Source: Datnioides undecimradiatus (taxonomy: Eukaryota > Chordata > Actinopteri > Lobotiformes > Datnioididae). Taken from it: a stretch of 64,000 nt of DNA. How positions within the stretch are numbered: position 1 is the first letter of the stretch; each line of letters opens with the position of its first letter. The translations under genes were made by a program, and so were the position numbers. The stretch is from NCBI GenBank assembly GCA_008933995.1, contig WARS01000016.1:5804215-5868214 (forward strand), in the 5' to 3' direction. This document shows positions 10,860 to 23,374 of the stretch, piece by piece. A model generated the notes under the pieces. It was not told the DNA's origin and searched no databases. It saw only the letters and a program-made list of their open reading frames with translations.

Positions 10860-11240
10860 CAATGTGCATTGTCAAGTGTCATGGTTTTAAGTTTCTGTTC
10901 AGTTCCTTCCTGTTTTCCTCCACGTGTCTTTGTTGGCTTTTAGTTTCATATCTTTCTAATTGGCCTTGCCTCCCTGGTGTTTATATTGTGTATCATTCCC
11001 TTTGCTCCTTGCCAGTTTGTCTTTGCACATTGTACACTGGAGCTGATTTTCCTAATGATTACTGATTTCTTGTATTCTTGATTTTCCTAATGATTACTGA
11101 TTTCTTGTATTCTCCGTGTTCCATCTCATTCTTTCATGTTTATGGATTTGTGATTTCCCCGTTGTTGCCCGTTTAATGGACTCAGATTCATCTTTTCTTT
11201 TTCCCTGTTCCCTGAGTGGCACATTTGTGACACCAGTGCA
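10860..11240 (+). repeat. Probable dispersed repeat, class uncertain
   Basis: A T-rich segment with phrases such as TTCCTGTTTTCCTCCACGTG, CTTGCCAGTTTGTCTTT and TGATTTCCCCGTTGTTGCC. I associate these with a dispersed repeat (LTR-like or SINE-like) in percomorph genomes. No terminal repeats were confirmed. It contains the 35-bp tandem duplication listed separately. Confidence 0.35.
11044..11113 (+). repeat. 35-bp tandem duplication, two copies
   Basis: The unit beginning GATTTTCCTAATGATTACTG occurs at 11045-11079 and again, without visible change, at 11080-11113. Identity between the copies implies a recent duplication. Confidence 0.95.
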
Positions 11241-11539
11241 GGTAGTAGCATGGTGTGCATGCTGGTTTGGTGAATGAGTGAGTACTGGGGTGGATATGTG
11301 TCCCTTCACAATCCTGCAATTAATACCTGCCTCTCTAACCATAACAACCTTTCCATAACCTTAACCTTTAAAGTTAAAATGAAATAAAAAAGCCCATTAA
11401 AACGTTTTAGATCACATCCTTGACCATATTTTGCAACTATTTGTCATTTACATGCTAAAATTGACAATGGTTGTACAGTGGTGTTTTGGTGATTTGAGCT
11501 AAATACCGACACACCACCAACAAAACCACAACCTAATAG

Positions 11540-11625
11540 CTATAGAACAGGATTCACAAGGAAAAGCTTGCTAGTGGCACTACAAGAAAATACAGGGGAT
11601 TCATCATGTGGGAACATTGACCCCA
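11540..11625 (+). mobile_element. Diverged dispersed-repeat fragment
   Basis: The segment GCTAGTGGCACTACAAGAAA, continuing ACAGGGGATTCATCATGTGG, resembles a common teleost interspersed repeat with a CTAGTGGCGCTAGA-type phrase. The match is short and from memory, so a chance likeness is possible. Confidence 0.3.
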
Positions 11626-11639
11626 CAGCCCAGACAGGC

Positions 11640-14600
11640 TGGCTTAAGCTGTACACTTTCATTTTAAATTGCCAACTGACCAACAGACTAGAGCCACACC
11701 ACTTACACAGCTAAAAATGCCGCCATTGACATAAATTTTGCAGAGTCGGTATCAACATTCCTGCATGGCATTTGAATTTTGCATGTATGGGCTTTTCACC
11801 TAACGGACTGAGATCGCAAGTGAACGACTGAAGGAATGTATGTGCAAGTGAGGAGCAGAGTGAATGAATGTGCGTGCTCTTGTTGCCCTTAGCCAACAAG
11901 CTGGTGGGTCAGTGACTTCATTAACAGACCGATGGCGCTCTGCGGAACGCTGAGCACAGATGATCAACACAGAGCTCTGCTGATTAAAGTCCCATTCCCT
12001 CAGTGTAAGCACTAATTATCTGGATTGACATGCCACTATAGTTTCTCTTTGAGCTGAGAGGTCTGGGCACTCTGTCTGTCCTCTATCCTCTCTGGTCATG
12101 CACTTAGGCTGCACATTGATTTTTCACCATGAAGCCAAACAATGGGCATAAAAAGTAGTTCAATATGGACTTCTCCTTAAGACAGAAATAACATTTGTGG
12201 TTGTTTTGGCACCTGTGTTGTATGTCAGAGCATGATGGTATTGTTTTTTTTCTGCATGAGGTAGTGCAGAACTTGCACATTATTAAAAAAGTGTTTGCGT
12301 ATGAATGGATAAAATACAAAATAACCAAAAGAACAAGCAAGACATGTTCAAAATAACTTTTGGTCAGAGAGAAAGAGGAAGCTAGATGATATCCTTTTCT
12401 TTATTTCTTCCTGTGGCGTAGGAGCCAGAATCAACGGCAGCCATCAACCTGGGATGTTAATTGAATGACCTCACAAATGCATTATACCTGCCCATTAGTG
12501 TCTGTGCTGCCTTTAATCTCCATCAAGTAGACACAATATGACATCTTTCGGCTACAATGTGTTGACACCCACAGGAAACATTGTGACTTTATCTTAACTG
12601 GAAAGCAATAATATCTCTTTCTAACATAGCAGATATATAAATAAAACGGCTATCTACCCGTGTATCATTTAAATGATCGCGCAAGCCTGTAAGGAAGAGA
12701 TAAATGGAAAGATAGAGGACAAACATTGTCTTTGTGTAATTAGATTATGTTCACTGGGGCTGATTTAAATTTGGCTCCTTCAGGCTTCAGATATATTAAA
12801 CATCTTGTAGTTGAGCTGCATTCTCTTGTGTGTTCATCACAAGAGCATGCAGGACTGGATACTGCACAGTTTAGCCAACGTTTCCCAATACGAATACATT
12901 TCTTTCAATTTCCCTGGACCACAGTTCCCCCCCCCACATGGAAAATAAAGTTAGCCTTTGAAGGTGTGCATATTTCATCAGACAATGAGATGAAAGGGCT
13001 TCGGGCCCAGTGGCAGAAATGGAGAACTGATTTTCCTGGACATGTCTAAGTCTGTTGTAGGTTAACGGGACACAGGGACAGTTCATAATCTGATTAGACA
13101 TCCATTACTTGCTCACAGAGACACACTGAGTCCAGCAAATCCAGCAGCACACAAACTATATACTGTAGGAAGGTGCACTCCAAGTTCATCACCAATGTTA
13201 AAGATTGCAGGAATTAATAGTGACCTTTCATGAAATCCCTCCTCTGAGCGGGAATTGTCCAATCATAGCTTAGTGACTGTAACTGGGCATCGGAGGGCTT
13301 CTCCAGCTTCACATTTCTCTACATGTCGATGCTGCATGAGGTTCAAAGAATAGTTTAGTAATATCTAAAACATTTTGGAGGATGCGGAGAACACGAAAGC
13401 TAACATGTGAGGAATCAAACTGTATTTATCTGCTCTAACATAAGCAGCAAAGGGTGGTCATCTGAGTAACTAGCTTACTACCAAACTGACCTCAGACTAA
13501 CAGACCTTAATCTTAACAGACTAACTGGTCCTGCTCTTTGTTTTGGAAAAGTTCAGTACAACAAATCCAGGCGACTATGTATTAGAAACCGCTGACAGTG
13601 AAACTGAAATATCTATCCCTCAAGTCCGCATTAATCCTCTCTTTTACAAAAATTAAGTACTTTGTTTTGCGTATAAAGCACACGGATAAATGCAGTTACT
13701 ATATTTGTCATCCAAGTACACTTTTCTACAAGGACCCAAATGATTCAAGTGTTGAGTCAGAATATTTTAGTAACATTTTCACATTTTATGTTACAATCGA
13801 GCTATAGGGCTTACTATCTCTACACTAAAATACACAAATAATGCCGATGCCTTGTATACACACTCGGATAAATGATGGAGAGGACAATGTTGTTAGGTCC
13901 ATGACATGTAACTTCAGCCAAAGTCTTTTAGCATCATATCACATATTCAAATATCTCACATGGAAACTGCAACTGGAGACAGGTTTCTTTGCTCTCTCAA
14001 GCAGTTTATGCATTAGCATTAGCTTACATTAGCCAACAAGAACCAAAAAAGCTTCAAAAACAAAATAAGCCAAGAAAAAAACGCCCACCATTGCACTCAT
14101 GCTCCTAATTATTAACATTTCTTTGCACAGTTTTAAAAATAGCAATAAATGGTGAATAAATGGTCACCTCATATTCATTCTTGAAATTAAAACAGACAAT
14201 TCACATGCATAGCAGAAACATGCATAACAGAATAAGTGAGAAATAACCATTTTTATGGACTGTGGAAAATATGTAAAACATATATGAATTGCATATTGGC
14301 AAGCTGTCCTTAAATTTAGAACTGGACGTGGTGTTATAGTCACCACTTCTTGTTTTTAAATGTAATTCCTCAATAAAAGAGTAGGTTATAATGATCCATT
14401 TCCTGCTGCATTATCATTTATATGAAACCAAGTCTTACTAATAAAAAGGGAAAATGTATATAATGAGGTCTTACATGAGCCCGGCAGTGAGTTCTATGAA
14501 TGAATAAACAGAAGAAAAATAATCACTATGCATACGATAAAGAAAGAAAGTTGTAATATTGGACAGCCAGGTTTCTCACACCTCTATTCCCACTCAGCAG

Positions 14601-14900
14601 CAATGATATTACAGTCCTGTTAGACATGATGTGAACCGCCGGTGTACGTATGCTTCAAGTCATTAAAGACAACTGTCATTGCTGTCACTGTGTTAGCAAG
14701 TGCTTTTCGAGGGATGATTCTCCTCTGTTAAAGAAATTAACCTCAGGATATACACGAAGGGAAGGGAATAATGAGAAAATAATAGGACTAAAGCATAATG
14801 ACGTGTCGTCTTCATGATTGCAAATATGTAAATTTGTGTCACCCTGCAATTAGCGCTGCAAAATGTAATAAGAGTTGTCATTTCTGATCTGCTCCTGGTT
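11640..14900. other. Non-coding stretch, nothing recognised
   Basis: No convincing coding frame or element. A poly-C run of ten lies near 12929. Short frames on both strands have no shared features with known proteins. Confidence 0.45.
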
Positions 14901-14907
14901 GGAGATT

Positions 14908-15144
14908 AGGGCTTTTACAAATGATTAGACTCATTATTGATTCATCTGCAGATTGTTTTTTTTTTTGCTGAATGAATTGCCAAAAAATAATGAAAAAAAT
15001 AAGCATCCAAACTTGTTATTGTCTGAGGTGGTGTATCTTCAATTGGTTGTTTTGTCCAGCAAAGACCAAAACAAAAGGTTTAGGAAGATTTATGACGACA
15101 AGCAGCATACTCATCATTGACTAAGCAATAAGTTGTTTCGGCTC
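14908..15144 (+). mobile_element. Family A element, nearly end to end
   Basis: Begins AGGGCTTTTACAAATGATTA and continues with CATTATTGATTCATCTGCAG and a poly-T stretch. It then reads TTGGTTGTTTTGTCCAGCAA and ends near TAAGTTGTTTCGGCTC. The order of these blocks is the forward-strand counterpart of the copies at 6475-6945 and 57196-57396. It is non-autonomous and has no open frame. Confidence 0.6.
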
Positions 15145-15264
15145 ATTTTAATGCCCTAAATGTAACTGCTGGTTATTTTTCAAATTCTCTCAGCCTTAAG
15201 GTTGAAACTGTCTGTGAGCAAGTTTCTCTAATATCACCTGCAAAGCTCAACCATAGAATATTTG

Positions 15265-15690
15265 AGACCTTGAACCTGAGTTTTTGGCCACTTGGGGGCA
15301 ACGCAACAAAATAGAAATGCAGCACATAACAAGTTTTTTTTTTAGTTTGACTTAGGCAAATGTTAGCTAACAATGGTTTATTTAGTCATTAAGCAGACAA
15401 AGAGCAACATTCATGCATTAAAGGCTGTGCTTGTGTCTGACAAAGTCTCCTCCAAACTCTCCTACTCTCTTTTTTTAGCTCTGCTTTGGTCTCCACCAGC
15501 TACTTGCTAACGTAGCTACATGTAACTTTTAATAGGCTTTTCCTCTCGCTGATGGGAGCAGTTAGACTGAATTCTGGGGGCCATAAAAACAAATACAATG
15601 AGCTGAACCGGGATATGAAGCTTAGGGGAACTGCAAAATTTGGTAATAATTATTTGAGGGTTTCTCAGTTCATTTGTCACCTTTTAACAT
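15265..15690 (+). repeat. Possible dispersed repeat
   Basis: Contains GGCCACTTGGGGGCAACGCA near 15290, a phrase I associate with a common fish interspersed repeat. The ends were not found and no second copy in the window confirms it. Confidence 0.3.
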
Positions 15691-15699
15691 CAAAAATAA

Positions 15700-17740
15700 T
15701 AATTTGATCTATTGTTGTGTTTTAAATCTTGATTAGAGCAGCTTTTAGCAAATACAATATGAACAGATTGGGCTACAAAAGCCAGTAATTGCTTTAGATG
15801 GAACAATACGACTCAGAAAAACATCCACAAGCTCCTTCCACAGCAGTGATCAGGCAGTCCTTGCCTCGGGCTTTTGTCCAGTGTTCACATAATGCTGGCA
15901 CTCTATTCAGAAAAGCAGAATGAATGAAAGGGTGTGTTGTCGATCGTAACAAAACAGAAATATTACTTTTGTCGCTTTACAAAGAGACCAGAGACTTCAT
16001 GATGTTGCCATAATCCAGTCTGTTTGTCATGTCAGAAGTGCTCTTCTGCTCAAATCTATTGCACAGATCTATTCTGTTTAACAAATTTTCAAAACACTTA
16101 TTTATTTTATTTTATTTTATTTATTATTATACACAATATTTTCTACTCAAAATATATCAAATGTTTTGCATTATAGCCCAGAATGATACTCTAATACCTG
16201 TCACAGTGGCTGCTGACATGTCTACCTATAACCAGATGTTCCATTCATAAACACAAGGAGATGGGGATCAATTTTTCTATTACCCTTAAATATATGAATG
16301 CTCTGCTTCATATCTGGAGGCCCTGACCCTATCCTCCTTCTCATTACTTCCTGCTTTCTATGAAACCCACTTGTGATCCACCATGGCCAGCACCCTCACA
16401 GAGGAGAAAAGGCTTCAGAGGAGCAGGTCTTCAGTCTCTGTGCCGGCGATCATAACAGTGAAAACACACTGGCTCCGAGCCCAAGGGCCAGGAGAAATTT
16501 GTTCCCCATGATTATATCATTTATTCACCTGACACAATGTTCCTGCTTTAGTTTTTTTTTTTTGTATGCCCGTCTGTCTCTTTCTCTCTCTTTTTCCTCC
16601 TCTCTCGATATTTTCCTTGTTCATTTGCGAGGAAATGCTTCTTCATTTGTTTTGCGTGATTGAGGAGGGAGACGCAGGCGAGTCGGTACAGCCTTGGGTA
16701 GGAGAGAGAATCCAGTCACAGCTGGTGTGTCGCTCTCCCATAATGAGCAAACGTGACAAGATGAAAGTGTGTAGCGTCTGCCATGTGCCACAGCCCTGGG
16801 AGGCACTTTGGGGAAAAGGACAATTTAGAGATATTCGTGTGGTTCTGTAATTGTTGCCGAACATGAACAGGACTTTACTTTTTTCTTTTCTGTCATCTAT
16901 GAGCAAAGATCATAGACAATTACACACCTGACGCCTTCTCCCAGACCTCATACCCCCTGCCTCTCCTGTGTGAGTCATATGAGAAGGTGATTCACAGGTT
17001 ATTATCAAGGATAGCTTACTTTCTTGTTAGTGGAGCAGAAGTGGTCATAGGCGTCTCCAAACTATGTCTGAGGATCCACGAACTCAACCCATTCCCATCC
17101 ATTATAAACAGGTGTAATGGTGTGTGAAGCCTCCTGCAGCCAAGGGCAGAATAACTTTGTTGAGTAAGCAAAGAATATATGTCTTATATGGCCTAAAAGA
17201 AGTGGCCCCCAACTAAAGGAGAGAGTTCTGAAGTCAGTGGTTGTTTCAAGGACATTGAGACAGAGGACTTGGATCCCATCCACTTTTAATTTAACAGACA
17301 AATGAGTACCTTTTGTAAAATGGTTCCTTCACTTCTGTGGTCATTAACAAGTCTATTTTTTTGCTCTCAGGTTTTCATTTGCCGTTCACTTCTTAAAGAG
17401 AGAGTTCCGAATTTTTGGAATTATCCTCATTCCAAGTTGATGGTGAGTTGTTGTTGGACTTGCATTCGTCTCACATGTGCACTCCTCCCAAGGCAACAGT
17501 GTGCCATTAGCCTTTTTTGACTAAAGACTGGCAGTAGGAGGAAATACCAGTCTGGGTTTGTCCAAAGTTTGGCACAAGTTGGACACAAGCCCATGTAAAT
17601 AAAAAGATCAAATGTGATGATTCAAAGTCTCCCCTGACAGCTCCACTAAGAAACCAAAACCATCCCTGATTTAAAGTGCCCATCATCCCTGTCGGAGTAG
17701 TCACCTTGTGCAGCTACGCCACAATCTTAGTTCTCCTACC
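15700..17740. other. Non-coding stretch, nothing recognised
   Basis: Overlapping short frames on both strands at 16373-16906 come partly from a CT-rich run (16570-16610). None has a recognisable domain. Confidence 0.45.
16099..16130 (+). repeat. (TTTTA)n / (TTA)n simple repeat
   Basis: Several TTTTA units degrade into TTA units. It is pure simple sequence. Confidence 0.9.
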
Positions 17741-17765
17741 ACGCCTGGATTGCAATCCAAAAGCC

Positions 17766-17895
17766 TTACCCTGGGGCGATGAATTCAAGGTGCACAATCC
17801 CGCACCAGCAAACAACCAGCATACCCTCCTGATCTGATGCACTGACTCGACACTGCAGACTTCCTCCACTGTTCTGGTCTCTAGGTTGCAGCTTG
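17766..17895 (-). pseudogene. Probable mariner-type transposase fragment
   Basis: On the minus strand, 17823 down to 17770 translates as MLVVCWCGIVHLEFIAPG and is then interrupted by a stop. This resembles the block after the first catalytic Asp of mariner-family transposases, which has a GIVHxEFxPxG pattern, but the catalytic Asp itself is not visible. Just upstream, in a different frame, NLETRTVEEV may correspond to the PETK region. The reading frame is broken and no inverted ends were found. It could also be coincidence. Confidence 0.4.
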
Positions 17896-18804
17896 TCTGT
17901 GACTTGAAGCTTTGCTTTAACACTGATATTCTTCTCTTTGTTGAAGTTTGAGGTCCATGGTGAAGATGCACAAATGCACACTGTAGAGGCACCGCCATAA
18001 GTGGTCACAAAACGGCCTGTAGCTTGAGTGATCCATGGGATCGCATGGTACTACTGACTCACAACAGATATAGCTGTTAGGCACTACACTCGGGAGCAGC
18101 AGACACCCTCTGAAAATATTAATCAGAAACACGACTGAACTAATTAAATTTGATGGTCAGTCCATTAAAACACATGATGCTGATCAGAGAGATTCAGGAC
18201 ATCATGCAAGTAATGTGCAGGGACAGAGGAGTCTTTATTGTTTATGTTCTAGGGCTGGCCCAATATGAAAATGTGTTAATTATCATTTATTTGATAATTA
18301 ATTGATAATTAAAGATGTGTTTCACTTTCATGCATTACATATTGTGTTATGTGCTGTTTAAATATTGTTTTGTTTTAGCATGTCCACATTTTGTGTTTGT
18401 TTACGTGTGTCGTTTTGTTTGTATCTTTTGTATTCTGATGAATGTTTGGACAAGTGTGTTCTGTGGAGGCTGTTTTATGACAGAATGAATCCAAACCAAA
18501 CCATCATTAAAAGAAAGTTTTTGCACAGGGAGTTCAGAGTGGGCAAAAACACTTCTGGAACCAGCAGCTCCTTCCACTTAGCAACTCTATAGTGCTGGTT
18601 GCCTGGCAACCTCACCGTGATGACAAGACTGTGGGAAGTCACTATGCCCAACTGTTGTTCTCCAAGAAATAGTAACAGCATGTGACGCCCCCTAAAACCA
18701 CAACTTGTCATTTTTGCATTTCTGTTTGTCCGCGGATTAAATGACAAACAATTAGTGAGCTTTAGAAGTTTTGACGGGCTGATTTTTGTACTTTTGGTAC
18801 TTTG

Positions 18805-18885
18805 TACTTAACACGCAGACTCGAGAGTGGTATTGATCTTCTCATCTATCTCTAGGAAGTGCTCAGCACCCATTTCGACAAATGT
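18805..18885 (-). mobile_element. Fragment of dispersed repeat (family B)
   Basis: The reverse complement contains AGATGAGAAGATCAATACCA followed by CTCTCGAGTCTGCGTG. It aligns with AGATGAGAAGATTGATGCCA and CCCTCATGTCGATGTG at 61396-61430. Two copies in opposite orientation within one window support the call. Confidence 0.65.
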
Positions 18886-19439
18886 ATAGTACAATTTTAA
18901 AAATCATAAATCATCCACAACACTCGACATTCCCAGTCTCCTCACCCCTGCTACACCAAGTTCCACTACTTCTGTGGTGGCCTGTGGCTTAAGCAAAGCC
19001 GCTTTGACTGTGGCGACATGTTATAAAATGTGTAGGAATCCATAATGTCCATTGCGTGCCTGGAAATTGTGTGGCAGTTCAAAATGCGGTAGATAGCGGA
19101 GTGAACTCTGGTGAGGAGAAAGAACAAAACTGCCAAATCCCTCCTGCAGTTCTCCAACTATCTACCGTCTTCAGGCATCCAATATGTCAGAGGATGGTGG
19201 AAGTAAATTGCCACAGGTGCTGCAGGTGGATAAAATGATGCAGACAACAGTGGCAAGAGCTGTGGACATCATAGATATGCAAGCCATATGACGAACGTGG
19301 GGAAATAAGGTTGAAAATCCACAAACTGCTCCTTTAAGCCCACCATCTGTGTACTTTAGCTCAGAATTAATCTCACCAATTTCTCTTTGTGACTATTATG
19401 AAAATTTCCTCTGATATTTAGCAGAAACATAGTAGCAGT

Positions 19440-19700
19440 TCCCCCTTTTTAACTAATTTGCATTTTAATCTTTCGGTAGGAATCTGCAGTGTGAGATCAA
19501 AGTCCCTCTTTAACTCATTAGTGGATAAGATGGAAAATAAAATTCCCAACACTCCCGTGCGTAGCTTTCTGTCATAATGGTTACAGTATTAGTGTGTGGC
19601 GAAAAGGCCAACGCGGAATAATTGCTCAGTTTAATTCCTGAATGTGCTGGTTAGAACGCTATAACGTTATATTAAGCAGACCTTCCGCTAACCATACATC
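19440..19700. other. Candidate conserved non-coding element
   Basis: A repeat-free block with AACTAATTTGCATTTTAATC (overlapping homeodomain and octamer-like ATTTGCAT cores), GGAATAATTGCTCAG and TATAACGTTATATTAA. It is flagged on motif density only. Confidence 0.25.
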
Positions 19701-22700
19701 CCTCCCCCAGTGAGATATCTGATTCAGAAACACACAGAAAGTGTATTTTTATTCAATTAATGCCGCATGCCTCGAGCTCCATTTCTCTTCACAGTTGCCA
19801 CAGAGCTGTCAAGTGACTGCGGCTCAAAATAGCACCGGGGCTATTTCCCCAACTGTCAACCATCAGCAGCAACAGTTGCGACAATGAAATTGTTTCAAAC
19901 TCTGAAATTAAAAGCAGATGGAATAAACCGAGATGTCACACGGTCCTCTTAAATGACAATTTTTAGTGCCGCAGCTGAAGTTTATTCATTTCTTGCCGGC
20001 GCATGTTCCGAGTCAGAACATCTATCAGATTTTGTTTCTCTGCATCTCAAAACATCTCTCCTCCTCACCCACTTGGTGCCGCTTCCATACTGCGCCTCTG
20101 GTTGAATATTCCTGCAGCCCTCGCACCTCGCACTCACACTCACAGGTATCTCATTGGAGATTTGACCAGCTGTCAAATATCTCCCATTTCGAAAAAAGAA
20201 ATTGGTGCAACAGTTGAATAGATTTTTTCATTCCTAAATAATTTCAAACAAGAACTAAATGGTGCATTCATATCATGTCAGTGCAACAACAGGAAACCTA
20301 CGCACAAATAAAGTAAGCAAGGTCGAACAACAACAATGAAACATCATAAAAGCCTTCAACGCAAGAAGAAAAACAGGTCATTTCTGCACAAACAGATCCA
20401 ACAGTTCGTGTTCATCCACCGGTGGCTGTGTAAACATTGACCTAGCTTAGTCCAAGTGAATGTTTCCAATGCTCCAGGTCTCCAAGTTCAAGAGAGAAAG
20501 TACCTTTCACAGTAAATAACAGGCCATTTTGATCCCGCGAGTGGCCTTCAAATGTTCAAAAATGACTAATCATTGCCTCTTAAGCACAGCGCCGATCCAC
20601 TCATGTGGTTACACATGAAAGATCTCTTTGTAAATGTTGATCTACTTTAACAAAATACATTTTCTTGCCAAAAGCAATAATTCAGCAAGCAATTAAAAAT
20701 TCAGGTGACACATCTTTAGAGAAGGGCCCCCCCCCTCCAGAAAAAGGTGCTTTTTGATTTAAACATCAAAAATGGCCCTGAAAGCACTGTGCTCCAACAG
20801 CGTTGATAGACTGTATATTTGCATTGCCAAAAAGGATGAATGTAAACCTCCTTCTCTCTGACATTTTATGCATAGAGGTGAGAAGCTGTGATCTATCTTG
20901 TTCTGAACAGCGCTGTATGTACTCTACAGGGAATTTTGTATTGAGTTTCTCTCTCTGTCTGTTGCAATACTGACAATGTATACATAGATAAGGCTGGCAA
21001 GTAGCTTTTGACTGTGTCAGCAAAGGCCCTCCCTTATTAAAACTGGATGTTGTACAAATGGAATTTACTAGACGGCGGAAGTTAAGTTTGAGTTTGGGAA
21101 TATTAGGCAAAGAGGGAGAGAGCATATGCATTAATAAAGTGATGAATTTGCAGAAGACTGAAGACGCTGCTCCCTGGGATGAAGTCGGGAACAGAGACCA
21201 CATCTTTTCTTCTGGAAAACTGAAGTACCCCTCCCCCAGACCCTAATAGAATAGCAAACTAAAAGCTTGACTTTAAGTTCTTCTGTGGTTTTTGCAATTA
21301 AGTAGGTGGAGAGAGGGGAGAAAGGCCCGGTAAAGTATCTTTACAGTGAGCTTAGATTTGAATGTTTGTGTCCTTCTGTTTGTGTAGCGGAGGCTGTTCT
21401 GCCCAGGCTCCTTGTCTATAAATCACCAGAAAGAAAATCTCCTTGCTCAGCTGTCACTGTCATGCAGTATGTGAGCGTTGGTGTTCAATCATCACTTCTA
21501 GTACACGACAGAAATCTCCCCAGTACATTACTGAACCTCTCAAGGGGCAGGAATATTCGGACTGCGTCACACATACAGCCCCATATACTGTATTTTTCTC
21601 ACTACAGAGTAGCACGGACTGATCGATAACACACTGCTTCAGAAAATAATGAGTGAGCTCAGTAACTATTCTGACGCCAGCAGCTGGGTTTAGTTGAATG
21701 TTGTGTTGCTAATAGCAACCAATATAGCAATAGCAACTGGCAGATCCCCAGAGTAGCAGTGTAACATTATACAGGTAGTTCAGACCAACTTACCTGATTG
21801 GTCAACTCAACGATGTGATGACTGAACAGCTGAGAATGCAGTTGTTCCTCACCCACATTTTCCAGGGGGTTTCTCATCCAGCAGTTATTGTACACAAGCC
21901 TCTTTGCTTCTACACGTTTCCATGGCAACATTGTAATATAGACCATACTAGCTAGCCTTAATGCACATAAAGTGCACACACATAGTGGATAAAATAGAAA
22001 TGCTCAATAGAAATTTTAGTTGGTTATTAAGGTTCGGCCAAGTTTTTAACTTGGTTTCATGACTTGCACTGCTACTGATGTGACTTATTGTTTCCCAGGT
22101 ATTAGTCATATCCCTTGTATTTCCAAAGAAAAGGTTTGTTTTGAAAGCAAATTGCTGGCTAATATGAATACAATTTATTTCTTTAAATTTTTTTTTTTCT
22201 CAAAAATGGCAAGAACCCTTGTTCCTTGTTCCTGACCTCATCACTGACCTCATCATTGGACTCTCGGGTAATATTTTTTAATTGCTATATATGATATTGT
22301 CAAATTTGTGACTAAACAAATATTGATGATATTGATTTGAAGTAAATATATGATAATTATGACTCTTATTCCTTTAGTGTTAAAGGGTTTTTTAAAGTGT
22401 GTGCAAATGAGGTCGAACACTGTGGAGAACATAATGTTGATACTGAATTGATATACAGCTTGTCCTGGGAGTGAGGTGGTTGGCACCGGACAAGCCTCTG
22501 TTCCACTTCTGTGAGTTTAATCAAAGCTATCTCTTTTTGTTTTTATGTTTTTATTTTTTCTTTAGAAAATGTAAACACATTCCTGGTGTTTATTATCCCC
22601 GCACTAAGGCTTCCCCTAGCGCTTGCTATTAGAATTTAGAATAGAATAGAAAAACTCTTAGTGGGCCAAAACTACAGCTCCGGTGAAAACTTATAATATT

Positions 22701-23356
22701 ATAATTGGTTCTGTCCAATATGCGGCCCTTGATGAATGTTGTGTACCGGACAAGTTGTTTTCTATTTTATATTTCGTGTAAGTAGCTATATAATTCACCT
22801 CTGTCTTACTATTCTGTTGCAGACTTAAAATTAATATTAAATACCCACCAAAACATACCTCCAAAACATGAGGCTGGTCACTCATCTCTAACATGGATTA
22901 TAAAAGCGTAATTATTTAAACAAGCTCTGTAGGATTTTAAGTTTGTTATCCGCATCCTGTTTTCCAGATCACTCATGTTATCTCCTTGTGTGAGGGAGCT
23001 ACGTAAAACCCTGTCCTTTAACCTGTTTAGACAGCAGTGCGTCTACTGTCACCACTGCCAACAGTCTGATGGATCCTAGTCCAAGTATTTTTAGGCCTGG
23101 ACATGGGGCTTATCGCTTGCCACCGTCTCAAGAGTCGTGTGGAGCCAGGAAAGTACATTTGCGTGATGGGTGGCCCGAGTAATCAGCCATCACCATGATC
23201 AATATGATAGTCAAGGCAATCAAGGTGACACTGCCCCCAATCAAACTCCACTTTGGATCCTTTTAAAGCCTCTTAATTTAACAATGATTTTCGAAATCGA
23301 CACCAAGACACACATTACAGGAGGTGACATTAGCTATTGAGACCCCAAACCCGTGT

Positions 23357-23374
23357 AAAAAAAAAAAAAAAAAA
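23357..23374 (+). repeat. Poly-A tract
   Basis: Eighteen consecutive A. No retroelement body was recognised to its left, so it is listed as simple sequence rather than a retroposon tail. Confidence 0.9.

Noticed and set aside
20766-21203. 145-codon minus-strand frame
   Set aside because: No recognisable domain and no splice context; it overlaps a plus-strand frame and is consistent with chance.
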